A stretch of 64,000 bases of DNA from Centroberyx gerrardi (taxonomy: Eukaryota > Chordata > Actinopteri > Beryciformes > Berycidae): positions 22,183,659 through 22,247,658 of the forward strand of contig NC_135999.1 of NCBI RefSeq assembly GCF_048128805.1. The letters are read 5' to 3'. Under the pieces are notes generated by a model. The model was not told the origin of the DNA and searched no databases. It worked only from the letters and a program-made list of their open reading frames with translations. This document shows positions 32,294 through 43,907 of the stretch, in pieces (position 1 is the stretch's first letter; each line of letters opens with the position of its first letter). Both the position numbers and the translations under genes were made by a program.

Positions 32294-35200
32294 GTGAGTG
32301 CTACCTCAACTTCTAAATTTATTCACGCTGCATAGTTCACCAGAGGAAGAATGTAGTTGTGATCACATTAGCAATAAGTTGAAGTCTGCCGCCTTTGTGT
32401 GTGTCCGATGAACTATGCCTATTACAGTATCCCTGTCATTGCATGTTATGATAATATTGACTTTTCATGGTCTATTTTGCTCTGCTGAGTGGGCCTTAAT
32501 GAAGCCAGCAGTGCAAGTCTTCCCTTTATTAGCCTGTTGTTAACATGTTAGTTCCTTGTTCCTGTTCCTATGCAGCACATAGGAACTTTGTTAACAAAAG
32601 TGCTGTAGTCATACTGGCACGCACAGTGTGGTATGTTTCCCCCATTGGCATATTTGGCACAATAGTCACAATATAATTTGGTATAACAACGGGAATAGTT
32701 ATGATAGCATGTACATTTTTAATGAGCATGAATATTTAAATGTATACCAAATGTCAAAAGCGTCCAAACAACAACAGAGCAAACCAATAAGGAGGAGGGA
32801 GTACAGTGTGAAAGACAAGAGAGGTTCGGAGGTAATTGTAATTTTTATGTCAACAATAATATTTGTGTGTGTGTGTGCGTGTGTGTGTCTAAGAACAGTA
32901 GCCTAAGATCCCCAGCAGCCCTAGATCTTAGGCAGACACAATAATTAATGGAATTTCTTATATAGCACTTAATTACATTAAATGCACTGCTGGCTCACAT
33001 TTACACATTAATAAAGCCAGTACAGTGACCCATGATGCAAGGACAGAACTCTGTGTGGGTAGAAATCTGATCATGAGGAGGGAGTGTGATAATAAAAAGG
33101 TGAAGCTGCACTGTCTGATACACCTTGCTGGTTCAATAGTTTGGTAGTGACAACAGACAATTTTAGTTATTTATAACAGTTGTGCCATTGAGTGGGTCAC
33201 TTTGCCCTTTAATTCATCTGAATGATCATCGTTGCCAGGAGACATCTGCTTCTCAGATTGTGTTAGTCAGGTTTTCTTTGATTTAAAAGGCAGAACCTAT
33301 ATTAATAACAATACATCCATAACTCCAAATACATTGCAATTACTTTGTTAGAAATTGCAACCACTGATTTATGGCCATACTACAGTACTGTGCAAAAAAA
33401 AAAAAATCTGTAAAGCGAAGATGCTTTCAAAAATAATGAAATGAAACGTTTCTAAATATAAAATAAATACTATAAAGAGCAGTCTACTGACACTAATGCA
33501 GAAAATAAATAAATAATCATCTAAGACAAAATTTATATAAAACATCTAGGGTGCCTAAGACCTTTGCAAGGTTCTATATATTCAAGTCACATATTATTTA
33601 TCACTTGCATCTGTACCATAAACAGTTGAAACACACCAAGAAGACCACTCTCTCATAGGAGAGTGGGAGTGTGAAAGTGGTCACGTCAGTGTTGCATCAT
33701 GGGTGAATTTGCTCATACATGAGGTCTGGGTCTTCATGTGCAGACATGGCACTGTATTTATTTTGTCTGGGCAGTCAGCATCAAGTGCTGTGACTAAGTA
33801 TGTGTGTTGGTGTTGGTGTACGTGTGTATGAGTGCGTGTGCATATGCGTTGTGTGATTTAACACAATTCATCGCCCCCATACAAATGTAAACACAGCATT
33901 ATTACTGAAAAAGGCATAGCATTAAGTCATTATCTCAACAACAACAAAAAAAGCATTGCATCACTCCCCCCCTGACAGTAGCATGTTGTTGTCTTCTTGG
34001 CTTCGCTAACACTCCCTGACAATTGCCAAAGCATGCAGTTGCCCAAGAGCTGGTATGTGGCTAGGCCATGGGAACAGGCTTTGACATGCTGCTTCTGCTG
34101 ATGGGGAACAGGACATTCTGCAGCCCAGGAAAAAAGATTCAGGACGATCTAGGTTTTTTTTGTTTTGTTTGTTTTGTTTTTTCCTTTTTTTTTTAAAGAA
34201 CAAGGGACAAAACAAAAACTGTGTGCCAATGTGATATATACAGTATAATAGTGTTATTGTGTGAGATTGGGTTCACACCTACCAGCTGGTATGTTAGGAA
34301 ATTGCCCTTGGCCTTTGTCGAGTGCAGTCTATGTGTAGCCGAAGGACAGTCATTCAGTTGCCATGTCATCATACTACTTCTACGGCTGTAGAGCAGGATA
34401 TGATACATTAAGTGCAACTTTCCTTGTACTTGTTATTATTGGCTGCTTGTATAATTGAAGATCTAAGAATTTAAGCCTAATATACTATTGTACTCATTAT
34501 GAGCCACACTGGAGTGACTTAAAATGAGAGTCAACTGATGTCTAAAATGCCTCAGTGTCAGCTAAATATCTAAAATGAAAAGGCAATATTATCAGCAGCT
34601 TGCAGCAGTGCTGATTTGCGGTTAGTGGACTAAGTTTGACAGTACTGCCAGAAATAATACTTCAACATGATTAATTATCTTGACTCATGTCAGTGATATT
34701 GTTTATTTAATTCTTACTATCATCAACTTAATTACCATAATTAAGATAAGATCTTCTTTCCACAATATCCAAGGCAGTAAAGCGAATTTGCAAGTGATTC
34801 ATAAATGATTAACAAGAGAGACAATTATGCTGTTTTGATTTGATTTAGTCATATAAAGAGGGATAGGGTATTGAGTGGAGATTTGTCAGCTGTCTGCAGG
34901 CAAGAACACATCCAGTATCAATATCATCATCGTTATCATCATATCACCATCATGGTATTACGATTTACAGGTAAATTGGACCTCACCACAAAATCACTTT
35001 CGAACAAGAAGAGGCACGTACACCAACTTCTTGTTGTAATCAGTTTTCCATTGCGGTGATTCAGTGATGCACGTCATATGCATGCATAGCTGGGTCTATT
35101 TGACTGTATCGTACATACTGTAGGCTTCTTGTATGGAAGTTGAGAAGTGACAAAATTCAAATACAATCATGAAATAGATTTACATGTTTGAAAAAGCATT

Positions 35201-35468
35201 ATTACTGCCAAAATGAAAATTAAACTGAAAACTTTGCACGCCAAAGCATAACTGTGCCATATTTAAAATGAAATTGAAGTGAAAACGTGAAAATGTCTTT
35301 ACACCAATATACAGATTTGCCTCTCTTCTCTTTTATCTTCTCTCTCCCTCCCTCTCATTCTTGTTGTTCTTCTTCCTGCTCTTCTGCTTCTCGGCCTCCT
35401 CTTTTAGCTCTTTGAACTCTTGGTGCATTTCACATAACACCACTCTCCTCTTTTCTTTCAGAGCACTG

Positions 35469-36845
35469 ATGTCAAACATCACGGGGGGGCTGTTCTGTCC
35501 CCTGCTACAGACCATGCAGGCGCACTCACTCAACAACAACACAAAGGCCAATATGGTGGTGGTGTGCATCCACGGCCTGGTCTCCTGCCTGGGCATTCTG
35601 GAGAACGCCCTGATCCTCTGGGTGGTGGGTTTCCGCCTGCACCGCCGCACCGTGGCCTCTGTCTGGGTGCTCAACCTGGCCATGTCCGACTTCCTGGCCA
35701 CCCTGACGCTCCCCCTCTTCACCCACTACCTCCACTCCTCCCACAGCTGGGAACTGGGTGGCCCGCTTTGCTCGGCCCAGGCTTCCATCTTTTTCCTGAA
35801 CATGTTTGTGTCTGCCTTCCTGCTGGCAGCCATTTCCCTGGACCGCTGCCTTCTGGTAGCCAAGCCAGTATGGAGCCAGAATCATCGGTCAGTGGCAGGA
35901 GCGTGGAAGGTGTGCATATTGGGTTGGTTGTGGGCCGCAATTAATGCATTTCCTTACTTCATGTTCCGGTCAGTGACCAAGAAGGCGGATGGGAGGAAAC
36001 TGTGCTATCACCATTTTGCCTTGTATTCATCTACTCAAGACACGCTGGACAGGGACTGTAAGGTGCGGCAGGCAGCAACAGCCATCTCCAAGCTGTTGCT
36101 AGCATTCTTGGTCCCCCTGGTGGTGATTGCAGGGAGCTACATCCTATTTGGTCTCAGTCTAAGAAACAGGAGGAGGAAGAGGAAGCAGAGTGTCCACAGG
36201 CAAAATGGAGCACTGCTTGTGCCAAACCCAGATGGGGCATCAAGAACTACAAATACCCCTGGGACCACAAAAACTAAAAATATCTCACTTCAGCCTCTAG
36301 CCTCCAAACAAACTTTGCCCCTGACACCTACTTCCTTGTTCCCATCCACCTTGTCTAACCAGACCAATCAGGGCCTGTTGTCCCAGAGCTTCACCAAGAT
36401 GGTGACGTCTGTGATCGCAGCGTTTGCACTGTGCTGGGCTCCCTACCATGTCTTCTGCATGATCGAGGTGGCAGCCCAGTACCGGCCCCAGTGTCTGTCT
36501 CTGGTGGAGGAGGGGCTGCCCATAGCCACAACATTTGCATTCCTGAACCCAGTGCTGAACCCCATTCTGTACGCCTTCAGCTGCCCCCACTTCTGTGTGA
36601 GGATACGACAGAGTCTAAGTGCATTGTTTGAAGGACTGGTAGAGGAGGGAGGAGGAGGGATAACACTGGTCCCAGGGAGGAGTAAGAGGAGGAGGGGGAG
36701 CTCAGCAACTCCAGTGTCCCCAAACAGTCCAGGTTCACCCCAAGCCCCCTCCACACCCTCTTCCCCCAACTTTCAACGTAGCCTCAAAGCCAGTGACATG
36801 GAGGAGGCAGGACAAGAGGAGAAAAATAGGATGGAACATGTCTGA
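35469..36845 (+). CDS. ptgdr2: Prostaglandin D2 receptor 2-like GPCR (CRTH2/GPR44)
   Basis: A single coding exon of 458 aa. The start is ATG 35469, eight bases after a splice acceptor (CTCTTTTCTTTCAG), giving MSNITGG, similar in kind to mammalian PTGDR2. There are seven hydrophobic segments, near 28-55, 63-86, 104-126, 146-166, 205-231, 310-332 and 349-370. Diagnostic features are SWELG before a conserved Cys101, a DRC (not DRY) motif at 125-127, PVWSQNHR in loop 2, PYFMFR at the end of helix 4, DGRKLCY in loop 2, CWAPYHVF in helix 6 and NPILYAF in helix 7. N-glycosylation sites are at N3 and N24. The family couples to Gi and senses prostaglandin D2 on leukocytes in mammals; that function is inferred here. 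Intracellular loop 3 (about 232-308) is far longer than in human PTGDR2. The C-tail is Ser/Pro-rich. Confidence 0.87.
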   Translation: MSNITGGLFCPLLQTMQAHSLNNNTKANMVVVCIHGLVSCLGILENALILWVVGFRLHRRTVASVWVLNLAMSDFLATLTLPLFTHYLHSSHSWELGGPLCSAQASIFFLNMFVSAFLLAAISLDRCLLVAKPVWSQNHRSVAGAWKVCILGWLWAAINAFPYFMFRSVTKKADGRKLCYHHFALYSSTQDTLDRDCKVRQAATAISKLLLAFLVPLVVIAGSYILFGLSLRNRRRKRKQSVHRQNGALLVPNPDGASRTTNTPGTTKTKNISLQPLASKQTLPLTPTSLFPSTLSNQTNQGLLSQSFTKMVTSVIAAFALCWAPYHVFCMIEVAAQYRPQCLSLVEEGLPIATTFAFLNPVLNPILYAFSCPHFCVRIRQSLSALFEGLVEEGGGGITLVPGRSKRRRGSSATPVSPNSPGSPQAPSTPSSPNFQRSLKASDMEEAGQEEKNRMEHV

Positions 36846-39760
36846 AAGTTTCAAAATATTGGATTTACAGCTTTATGTTTGATTTAGTGGAAGACTGAGG
36901 CTTGATGTAACTGTAACCGAGCCAGATATTTGTCTATAAGACTTAATTATATGACTAATTTAATGAAAGCCACTGCAAGCTTGTCACTTGATCACTTTGG
37001 AATTAAAGTGAAAAGCATTTGGAACGGACAGAAGTTAGTGGTCTGGTGACACTGACACTGATATTTTTGCTTGGAGCCAAAATATTTTGCACAGTATTTA
37101 ATGGCTTCAGTCACTGTTGTTACTGAAAATCATATTTTTTTCTCATTTGGTTATTTGGATATTTTGTCCACCATGTGCAATTGTGCTTGTGTGCAACTGT
37201 ATCCTGTATATTTACATTTAAGAAAGAAACCACAAATAACTATAACTAATCTCATGTAATCATTACATTCCTATATCCTGAATTCCCAATCAGAAATTCC
37301 TCCTCTTTTCCCTTTGACACAGTCAAATGTAATTATGATCGTAAAAAGAAGAGATGCAAACTGCTTTTTGCTTTGGCATCTGCATACAGATTTCAACCAC
37401 CAGAGAGCAGCCTATGATTATGTAGACTGACAGATTATGCTTTTCAGGTCCTGTAATTCAGGACCATTCAAAGCCTGAACCACTGAACTTCTGACTACCT
37501 TTCTGTGTGATTGTATTTTATAATTTATGCTATACATTATGATTCCCTGTCTCAACACTGCCACTCCAATTGTCTGCCTGCACCACACACAGTCAGGCAC
37601 GCACGCACACGCACACGCACACGCACGCACACGCACACACACACACACGCACACACACACAGGGTGAGGTGTAATGTAGGCCACAGCAGTGTGGGATTAC
37701 CATGGAGGTAGTTGTAATTTAGAGAGAATATTAGAGAGTGAAGATCCAGAATATAAAGAGAGAGCAGGATTAAACCTAACGGGTCAGACTGACATACACA
37801 GTTCCACTTTCCTCTCAGCCATGCAGTTCCAACAGATTATCCTCCTCTCTCTCTGCCTCCCTCCCTTCCAGTCTCTCTCTCTTCTCTCTCTCCAGTCCTC
37901 TATGTGTCTCTCTATCCCATGTCTTTGTGACTGTTCAATAAGCCGTCTCTCTCTCTCTTTCTATCTCCTTTTGCCTTTCCGTGGCAGAGCAAACAAGGGG
38001 AAGACTTTCAGTTAAGTGATGTGCAAAGAGACTAAGAGGCAGAGGTGAGAAGAGAGGAAGGATCCCTCCCTTCCTTAGAAACCTTGCCAAAGGATCCATG
38101 CCAACCTGTCTCCTGTCTCCTGTGAACATGACACTGGGGGATGACTGGAGGGACGGGGTTACAGTGGGTCTGAGGAAAGTTATAGAGTGACATTTTGAAA
38201 GGTGAGATACTGTTTTTCAGTTCTAAAAAGCTGTCAGTTTACTGTTTTCTAGTGTTAAACAGTATATTACATGACATACATGACATGCATGACGTGTGGC
38301 TGACATAGAAGCCACACTGGGGCGTATCACACTCAGAAAATACATTTTCCTGGCCATTTATATTTCAGATGGCATTAAAGCTCCTCCTTGCTTTCAGTGT
38401 CTCCTGCTACATCTGGCATACCATCAGATGGTCCGTCTGAAGAGTTACTAATGGAATGATGCAGAAGTAGCAAAGATTAGAGGTATATTGACTGACAACT
38501 GCAGAAAAGCGAGAAATGTGGATAAAGAAGAGATAGTGGAATAGCAGGACAATAGTAAGGGCATTGACAGGATTAGGTTTTGAGAATGATAAAACCACAG
38601 AGATTACAGTCATTGTGAAAAAATCAGCAGGTATAGATGAGAGACAAGGAAAGGATGAGAGAGAGAAAGAAACAGTGAGAGAAAGAGAGAGAGAGAGTAG
38701 GTAGAGGGAGGGGCAGTAAGTATTGCTTTAAAAGGGTTTAATGCACTGCTATACTTATAGCTGACAGATGCTGACTAGAGAATTAAGGTTGAGTCGTGCG
38801 TCAGTGATTTTCTTTTGACCATCATGCACTCAGACACACACAATTGCATACATACAGTACACACACGCACACACACACTGGACAAAGTGGTGTGTGTGCA
38901 AACATGCATATAAACAGGAAAGCGAAGTGACTCACCCTGATTCATACTGTATATGATTCATGCATTGGCCTTACTGAATCACATCTGAGCACAAATTAAC
39001 TCTCATGACAAACTTGCTGATAAAAGATCATTTGAGGCTGAATCAACTTTTTGAGTTGGCAAATGCCAGTACTGTACTCACCCCTGGTCTTCAGGATAAA
39101 AATAAATAAACAAATAAATTTAAAAAAGTTCTAATATGTGAAGAAATCCTGTTAGAGAACTCGCCTCTTGCTGTCAGATCCCACTGGTGGTGACGGACAG
39201 CACCTGGCACTCCGTCTTCTGCCTAAAAGTTGCCTAATGGTTTTTCAAGTCTGAGGGAGAGAAATTTATGCAAAACAATTCTGCAGCTTTATCAATCAGC
39301 ATGCAGCAGCATGTGATTTTATTTGCCTTGACTTGTTAAATACTTTGATTCACTACTGAGGAAGTAGGAGTGACCCTGGTTTAAAGTGATGTTTAATTTC
39401 CTGTTTCCAGTTCAATCTTCCAAATCTTATGAAAACACAAAACTGCGTAGGTTTTCATTGTTTTGAAATAATAGGTATGTCAAAGGATATTGGCAAACTT
39501 GTGGAATCCCCCAAAGATGAATCATTAGATTTTCTTAGTAGATTTTATTTACAGATTACTGATTGCTGCTATAGTGTTTCTTTTACATAGTGGTAGGTTG
39601 TTTTTTCACATGGTTGCAAACTGTCAAACTGTTGGGGACTAAATATTTTCTATTGCAAAATCACAATTCACAGGAGTAAATTCAATTACAGGTCTGTTCA
39701 ATCAGGACAGCCTTCTTAAAGTATATTGCTTGGTACAAAGTGTTCAAAAGCATGGATAAA

Positions 39761-39761
<1 letters not shown>

Positions 39762-39835
<74 letters not shown>
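39762..39835. repeat. (CA)n microsatellite
   Basis: About 37 CA units with one T interruption. Confidence 0.95.
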
Positions 39836-39836
<1 letters not shown>

Positions 39837-40861
39837 CAAGCAGCCCTCTGTCTCTGTGTTACACAACCCTCCTAGATCTATGTGCATATGTTTAACACGT
39901 TGGTCACGTAGCACTGAATTGGGAAGTAAGAGGTCACAGGAGAGGATTACAGTGATGTAATTACAAAAAAATACAGAATATTTATTGTAAAATGTTACAG
40001 CTAACAAAAAGTGATCTATTTAGATTACAGTTTGACTAATGGAGCGGTTTACCTGTTGGACTGTACAACAATGTAGGGGGAAATGTAGTCAGCTACTGTA
40101 CAGCAGTGGTTCCCTAAAGTGAGAACCACTGCCTCTTGGGGGTTAGGGTTAGGTCAAAGGCATCACTGCTCCTGCCCCACCTATAGTATAGAAAGTAATA
40201 CAATTGTACACTAAATCATATCTAATGAGAAAACTCTTCTCAGATGGGCTTCCTTAGAGAAAAATCGGATCAAATAGGGGTCTGTTCTCTAATACATATA
40301 TGTATGGGAGCCCCTGAGCCAGAGTATCATATATTTGTGACCATCATATATGTAGGGTGTGTGTTGTGTGTGTTTGCATGTGTGTCTTTGCGCATGCATT
40401 GTGCGCATGTATGTGCCATTGTACCGGCCCATATCGTGAATGTAATAAACAATGGAAAGCACTATAAAGCGCAGAGGATTGAGGACAAGCCTACATCAGG
40501 ATCAGAACAGAAGAGATCAGAGAGAGAGACAGAGAGAAAATAAATGCGGGATTATTGGAGATGTCACATACATAGATAGAAAATAGTGTCAAGCTCAAAA
40601 AAGACAAGATGTGCGCCCAACTGTTACTGACAGACTTTGTTTTGGAGCCATAATAGTTGTGGTTCAGGAGCAGGAGTCTGTTTCACAAAACAAGTTCAAC
40701 AAATCATAGTCAATCCTGGCAAACTGGTCTCATGAAGATGGTTATCAACTTGCTCTGCCAACCCAGGATTTTCCAATCCAGCTATGAATGCATTCAAATA
40801 ACAGGGGCGGGGTTTGTATAGCCAATCACAGGCAACATGGACAGATCCAGAACAGCGTTTT

Positions 40862-41020
40862 TAAGATAAGATGAAACTTTATTGATCCCTGTGGGGAGAT
40901 TACATTGATGCAGCAGCAAAAAGTAATAGGATTCAGTGAGGAAAAGGAAATAGAATATAAGCACACAACTAGAATATAGAATTAAGCAATATAAATAGTA
41001 TAAAATAATAAAAAAAAATT
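40862..41020. repeat. Dispersed 'ACTTTATTGATCCC' repeat
   Basis: AAGATAAGATGAAACTTTATTGATCCC, then GGGGAGATTACATTG and an A-rich tail with AATAAAAAAA. This is a common dispersed teleost retroelement tail. Confidence 0.45.
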
Positions 41021-42308
41021 TCAGGTCCGCAATTTGTTAGTGATTTCCTAGAAAGGAACTGGAAAGAACCATGATATTAGAGTTCAATGGTTGGCAAGTA
41101 CCTTCTCATTTCTTTTGCGGTTTCCAAGAAAGAAGTATGAAATGAAAACTGAAGTGGTCAGTTTGAAATTGATAAGGAACTGTACATTTCTAAAAGACTT
41201 TCCAGGAAAGAACTGCAAAACTATAAACTATTTCTAGGAAAAATGAGAGGCAGAGGTGGATTTGGTCATTCATATAATTATATATATGAAATTAGAGGAA
41301 TAAGTTATTTTTTGTACCAACTCCACCATTGAAGAAATTAACAGTTCCTTTCTGGGAAATTATTAGGAAATTACAGAAAATTAAGCATTACCCAATAAAG
41401 CAATAGACAAATAATGTAATAATGGGTTATGTAAACAAATTCTGCCAACAATTTCAACACATGAAGTAGACTGTAAAAGTGGGATGTATGGGAAAGAAAT
41501 GGATTACCAACATTTATGTTTTTCTCTCAAGAAGAACAAACTATTATAATGAATAAATATGAGCAATACGAAAACACTGTAACAGTGAAAAGTAACACTG
41601 CTGCCAAAGCTAGAGAGGAATGCTGGACGAAAATTGCTGACTGTGTAAATACCTAAATAAACAGGCTTATCACTGCCCCGTCATTAAGGCACAGTATTCA
41701 TACTTTTCACTGATACAATATGTAGTCGCATTTCATTCATTATTGATAACTATAGTCAACTAATGTAAGCTACCTGGTATTTGTTAGAAGCCCTCTTTAC
41801 CCACTAATCTCGCTTCGTGAGACAGACCAGGACCACACCTTCACTCCACCGCTATCTGTCATTTACCTTTGTAAGCCTACAAACCTGTCTGCTCTCGTTC
41901 TGCCATGCCCCTCCCTCCCGCTTTGTTCTCTCTCTCCTCTTTCCCAGGGTTCCCATGGGGGGTCGGTCGTACCTGGGAGCTAAGGTGGATCCTTCACCAG
42001 CACCTTCTCCAAGCCACAGTCAACACAGTTCAGATACTATCTCACTTCATCAAGATACAGCAACTTTACCATCCTAATCTTATTTTGTGTCATTAAACAT
42101 CCTAAAACTACATTCAGTTGATGGTGTAGTCATTTGTATACCCTTATAGACAACATTGTATGCAAACATTGTATACCTTTTTTGGAATAAAGTAATTCTT
42201 GCAAGTTAAGGCAGTGTGCAGGACTTGTTTTCCTATTTGTCGAAGGGATTCCTCCACAGAAAGGATGCCAGAGTAAATTACACACATCGTGTGTACTGTG
42301 TAGCGTAA

Positions 42309-42339
<31 letters not shown>

Positions 42340-42490
42340 CACACACACACAGCTCATGTCCCATGGGATGAATGGCTGATGGAAGCGGAGGTAGATAATA
42401 CAGATTTAACACAAAGTGTATGAACAAACAGATTGGAAATTACTTCTCCATTCATTTCACCCTCAGAATGCTTGGCTCTCTAAGCGGGTT

Positions 42491-42492
<2 letters not shown>

Positions 42493-42549
<57 letters not shown>
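42493..42549. repeat. (GT)n microsatellite
   Basis: About 28 uninterrupted GT units located 320 bases before the long-form first coding exon of the calcium-sensor gene. Confidence 0.95.
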
Positions 42550-42550
<1 letters not shown>

Positions 42551-42870
42551 TGTGCATGCGCGCGTGCACGCGTACATGTGCATGTGCGTTAGCATGTGTA
42601 CGTGATGTAGATAAATAAACAGAGAGAAACCAAGAGAAAAAGGGATGAGTGAGAGGGATGCGGATACAAGCGGAGGGATGAAAAAGAGAGAGGGATGGAT
42701 ATTGATGCAGGGAGAGGGATGAAAGAGAGAGAGGGATGAGAGAAGGAGGAGCAACAACAGTAGGAGATATGCCTCAGATTATCAACCAGTGTCAGATGCT
42801 CTAGAGACAGATAAAGAGGAGGAGTGGACAGGGGGAGAGAGAGGACATCTATGCAACCTGGGCTGTGAAG

Positions 42871-43314
42871 ATGAATGACGCGAGAAGCATGTCGTCCATG
42901 GAGGTGCCAGAGGGAAAGTTAATGAAAAAGGTCAGTTAATGTGTGTGTCAAAATGGGACTTTGCATTGTCCCTGATCCTGGCACTGTTCCCCTTACCAAC
43001 TCAACAAAGTATAATCTGGTGGAACAGTGTTTGCCAGACTAGGCCTGGCTGGCATGGAGGCACCGGCGCGTGTGTGGGTGTCATAAATGGGTCGAATAGT
43101 ATTTGCAGATAAGTTTAGACAGAGTGAAAGTGAAACTGACAGTTTAAGTCAATTTAACTTTCTATCTGAATTGTCCTGATACAGTATGGTGTGTGTCCAT
43201 GTGTGTGTCCATGTGTGTGTGTGTTGTTAAAGTCTTAGCTGTGCTCTTCACCTCAGCATTTGACCCATTACATTCTTTCTAGGATTTTCATCTCCCCTGT
43301 CACTGTCAACTCTC

Positions 43315-43383
<69 letters not shown>

Positions 43384-43907
43384 CTCTCTCAGTTTCAGTT
43401 CAATTCAGTGATGCTTTATTGGCATGACAAAATTCACACATTCGTATTGCCATAACTTGGAGCTTATTATGAACTAAAATGTATCTCTTTCCTGCTTTAC
43501 AAGATTTCTTAGAACAATAAATTCATTCATTCATTCATTCATTATTTGATTGATTGATTCATTATTTAATTCCTTCATTGCTGAATGAATACTCATCTCT
43601 TCCCCTCAATCCTCTTTCTCCCATCATTCATTTACCCATCTGTCCATCCATCCATCCATCCATTACTTTATGTGGAATAACTTCACCTCCATGTCAACCT
43701 CTCCACTCCTACTTCATTCTACAGGGTTCCATCAAGAAGAAGATAGATTCGTTTAGGCGATGGAGCTCAGCTAGCATGAAGAAGCCTCCGAAGACCAAGG
43801 CCAAGACCTTGAGTCTGTCCTCCCCTGTGGGAGACCCAGAGGACCTGTGGCTGCGAGAGGGAGAGAGGAGGAGGCTGAGACCCATCGTCGACTCGGTCTT
43901 TGGACAG
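42871..43907 (+). CDS. cabp1: Long (caldendrin-like) leader exons of cabp1
   Basis: Exon A is 42871-42930 (20 codons, MNDARSMSSMEV...KLMKK). It follows an in-frame TAG at 42802 and ends at donor GTCAGT. Exon B is 43725-43907 (61 codons), flanked by TTCTACAG and GTAGGA. Exon B is Lys/Arg-rich with SFRRWSSASMKK, then TLSLSSPVGD, and ends RPIVDSVFGQ, directly comparable with the caldendrin segment that precedes the common EF-hand region. Both exons are phase 0. It is much shorter than the mammalian caldendrin leader. Exon A is less certain because it rests only on its start codon, donor and phase. Confidence 0.72.

Larger units (their letters stand above)
28784..35468. other. Intergenic region upstream of the GPCR gene
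   Basis: About 6.7 kb of AT-rich DNA without a supported coding exon. It contains a short block shared with the L1-like remnant at 52.6 kb (29024-29092), a G-run at 30491-30504, an A-rich ACTAAA-type repeat (about 31370-31850), a GC-box region at 32095-32130, and short GT runs near 32863. Non-coding 5' exons of the downstream receptor gene probably lie here. Confidence 0.5.
36846..42870. other. Intergenic region between GPCR and calcium-sensor genes
   Basis: This begins with the receptor 3' UTR (ATTAAA polyadenylation-like signal at 37002). It contains CA-rich microsatellites near 37600-37664 and 39762-39835, a hAT-like terminal fragment near 40100-40135, a dispersed repeat at 40862-41020, and a weak exon-like open frame at 41948-42079. 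No gene could be established. Confidence 0.5.
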
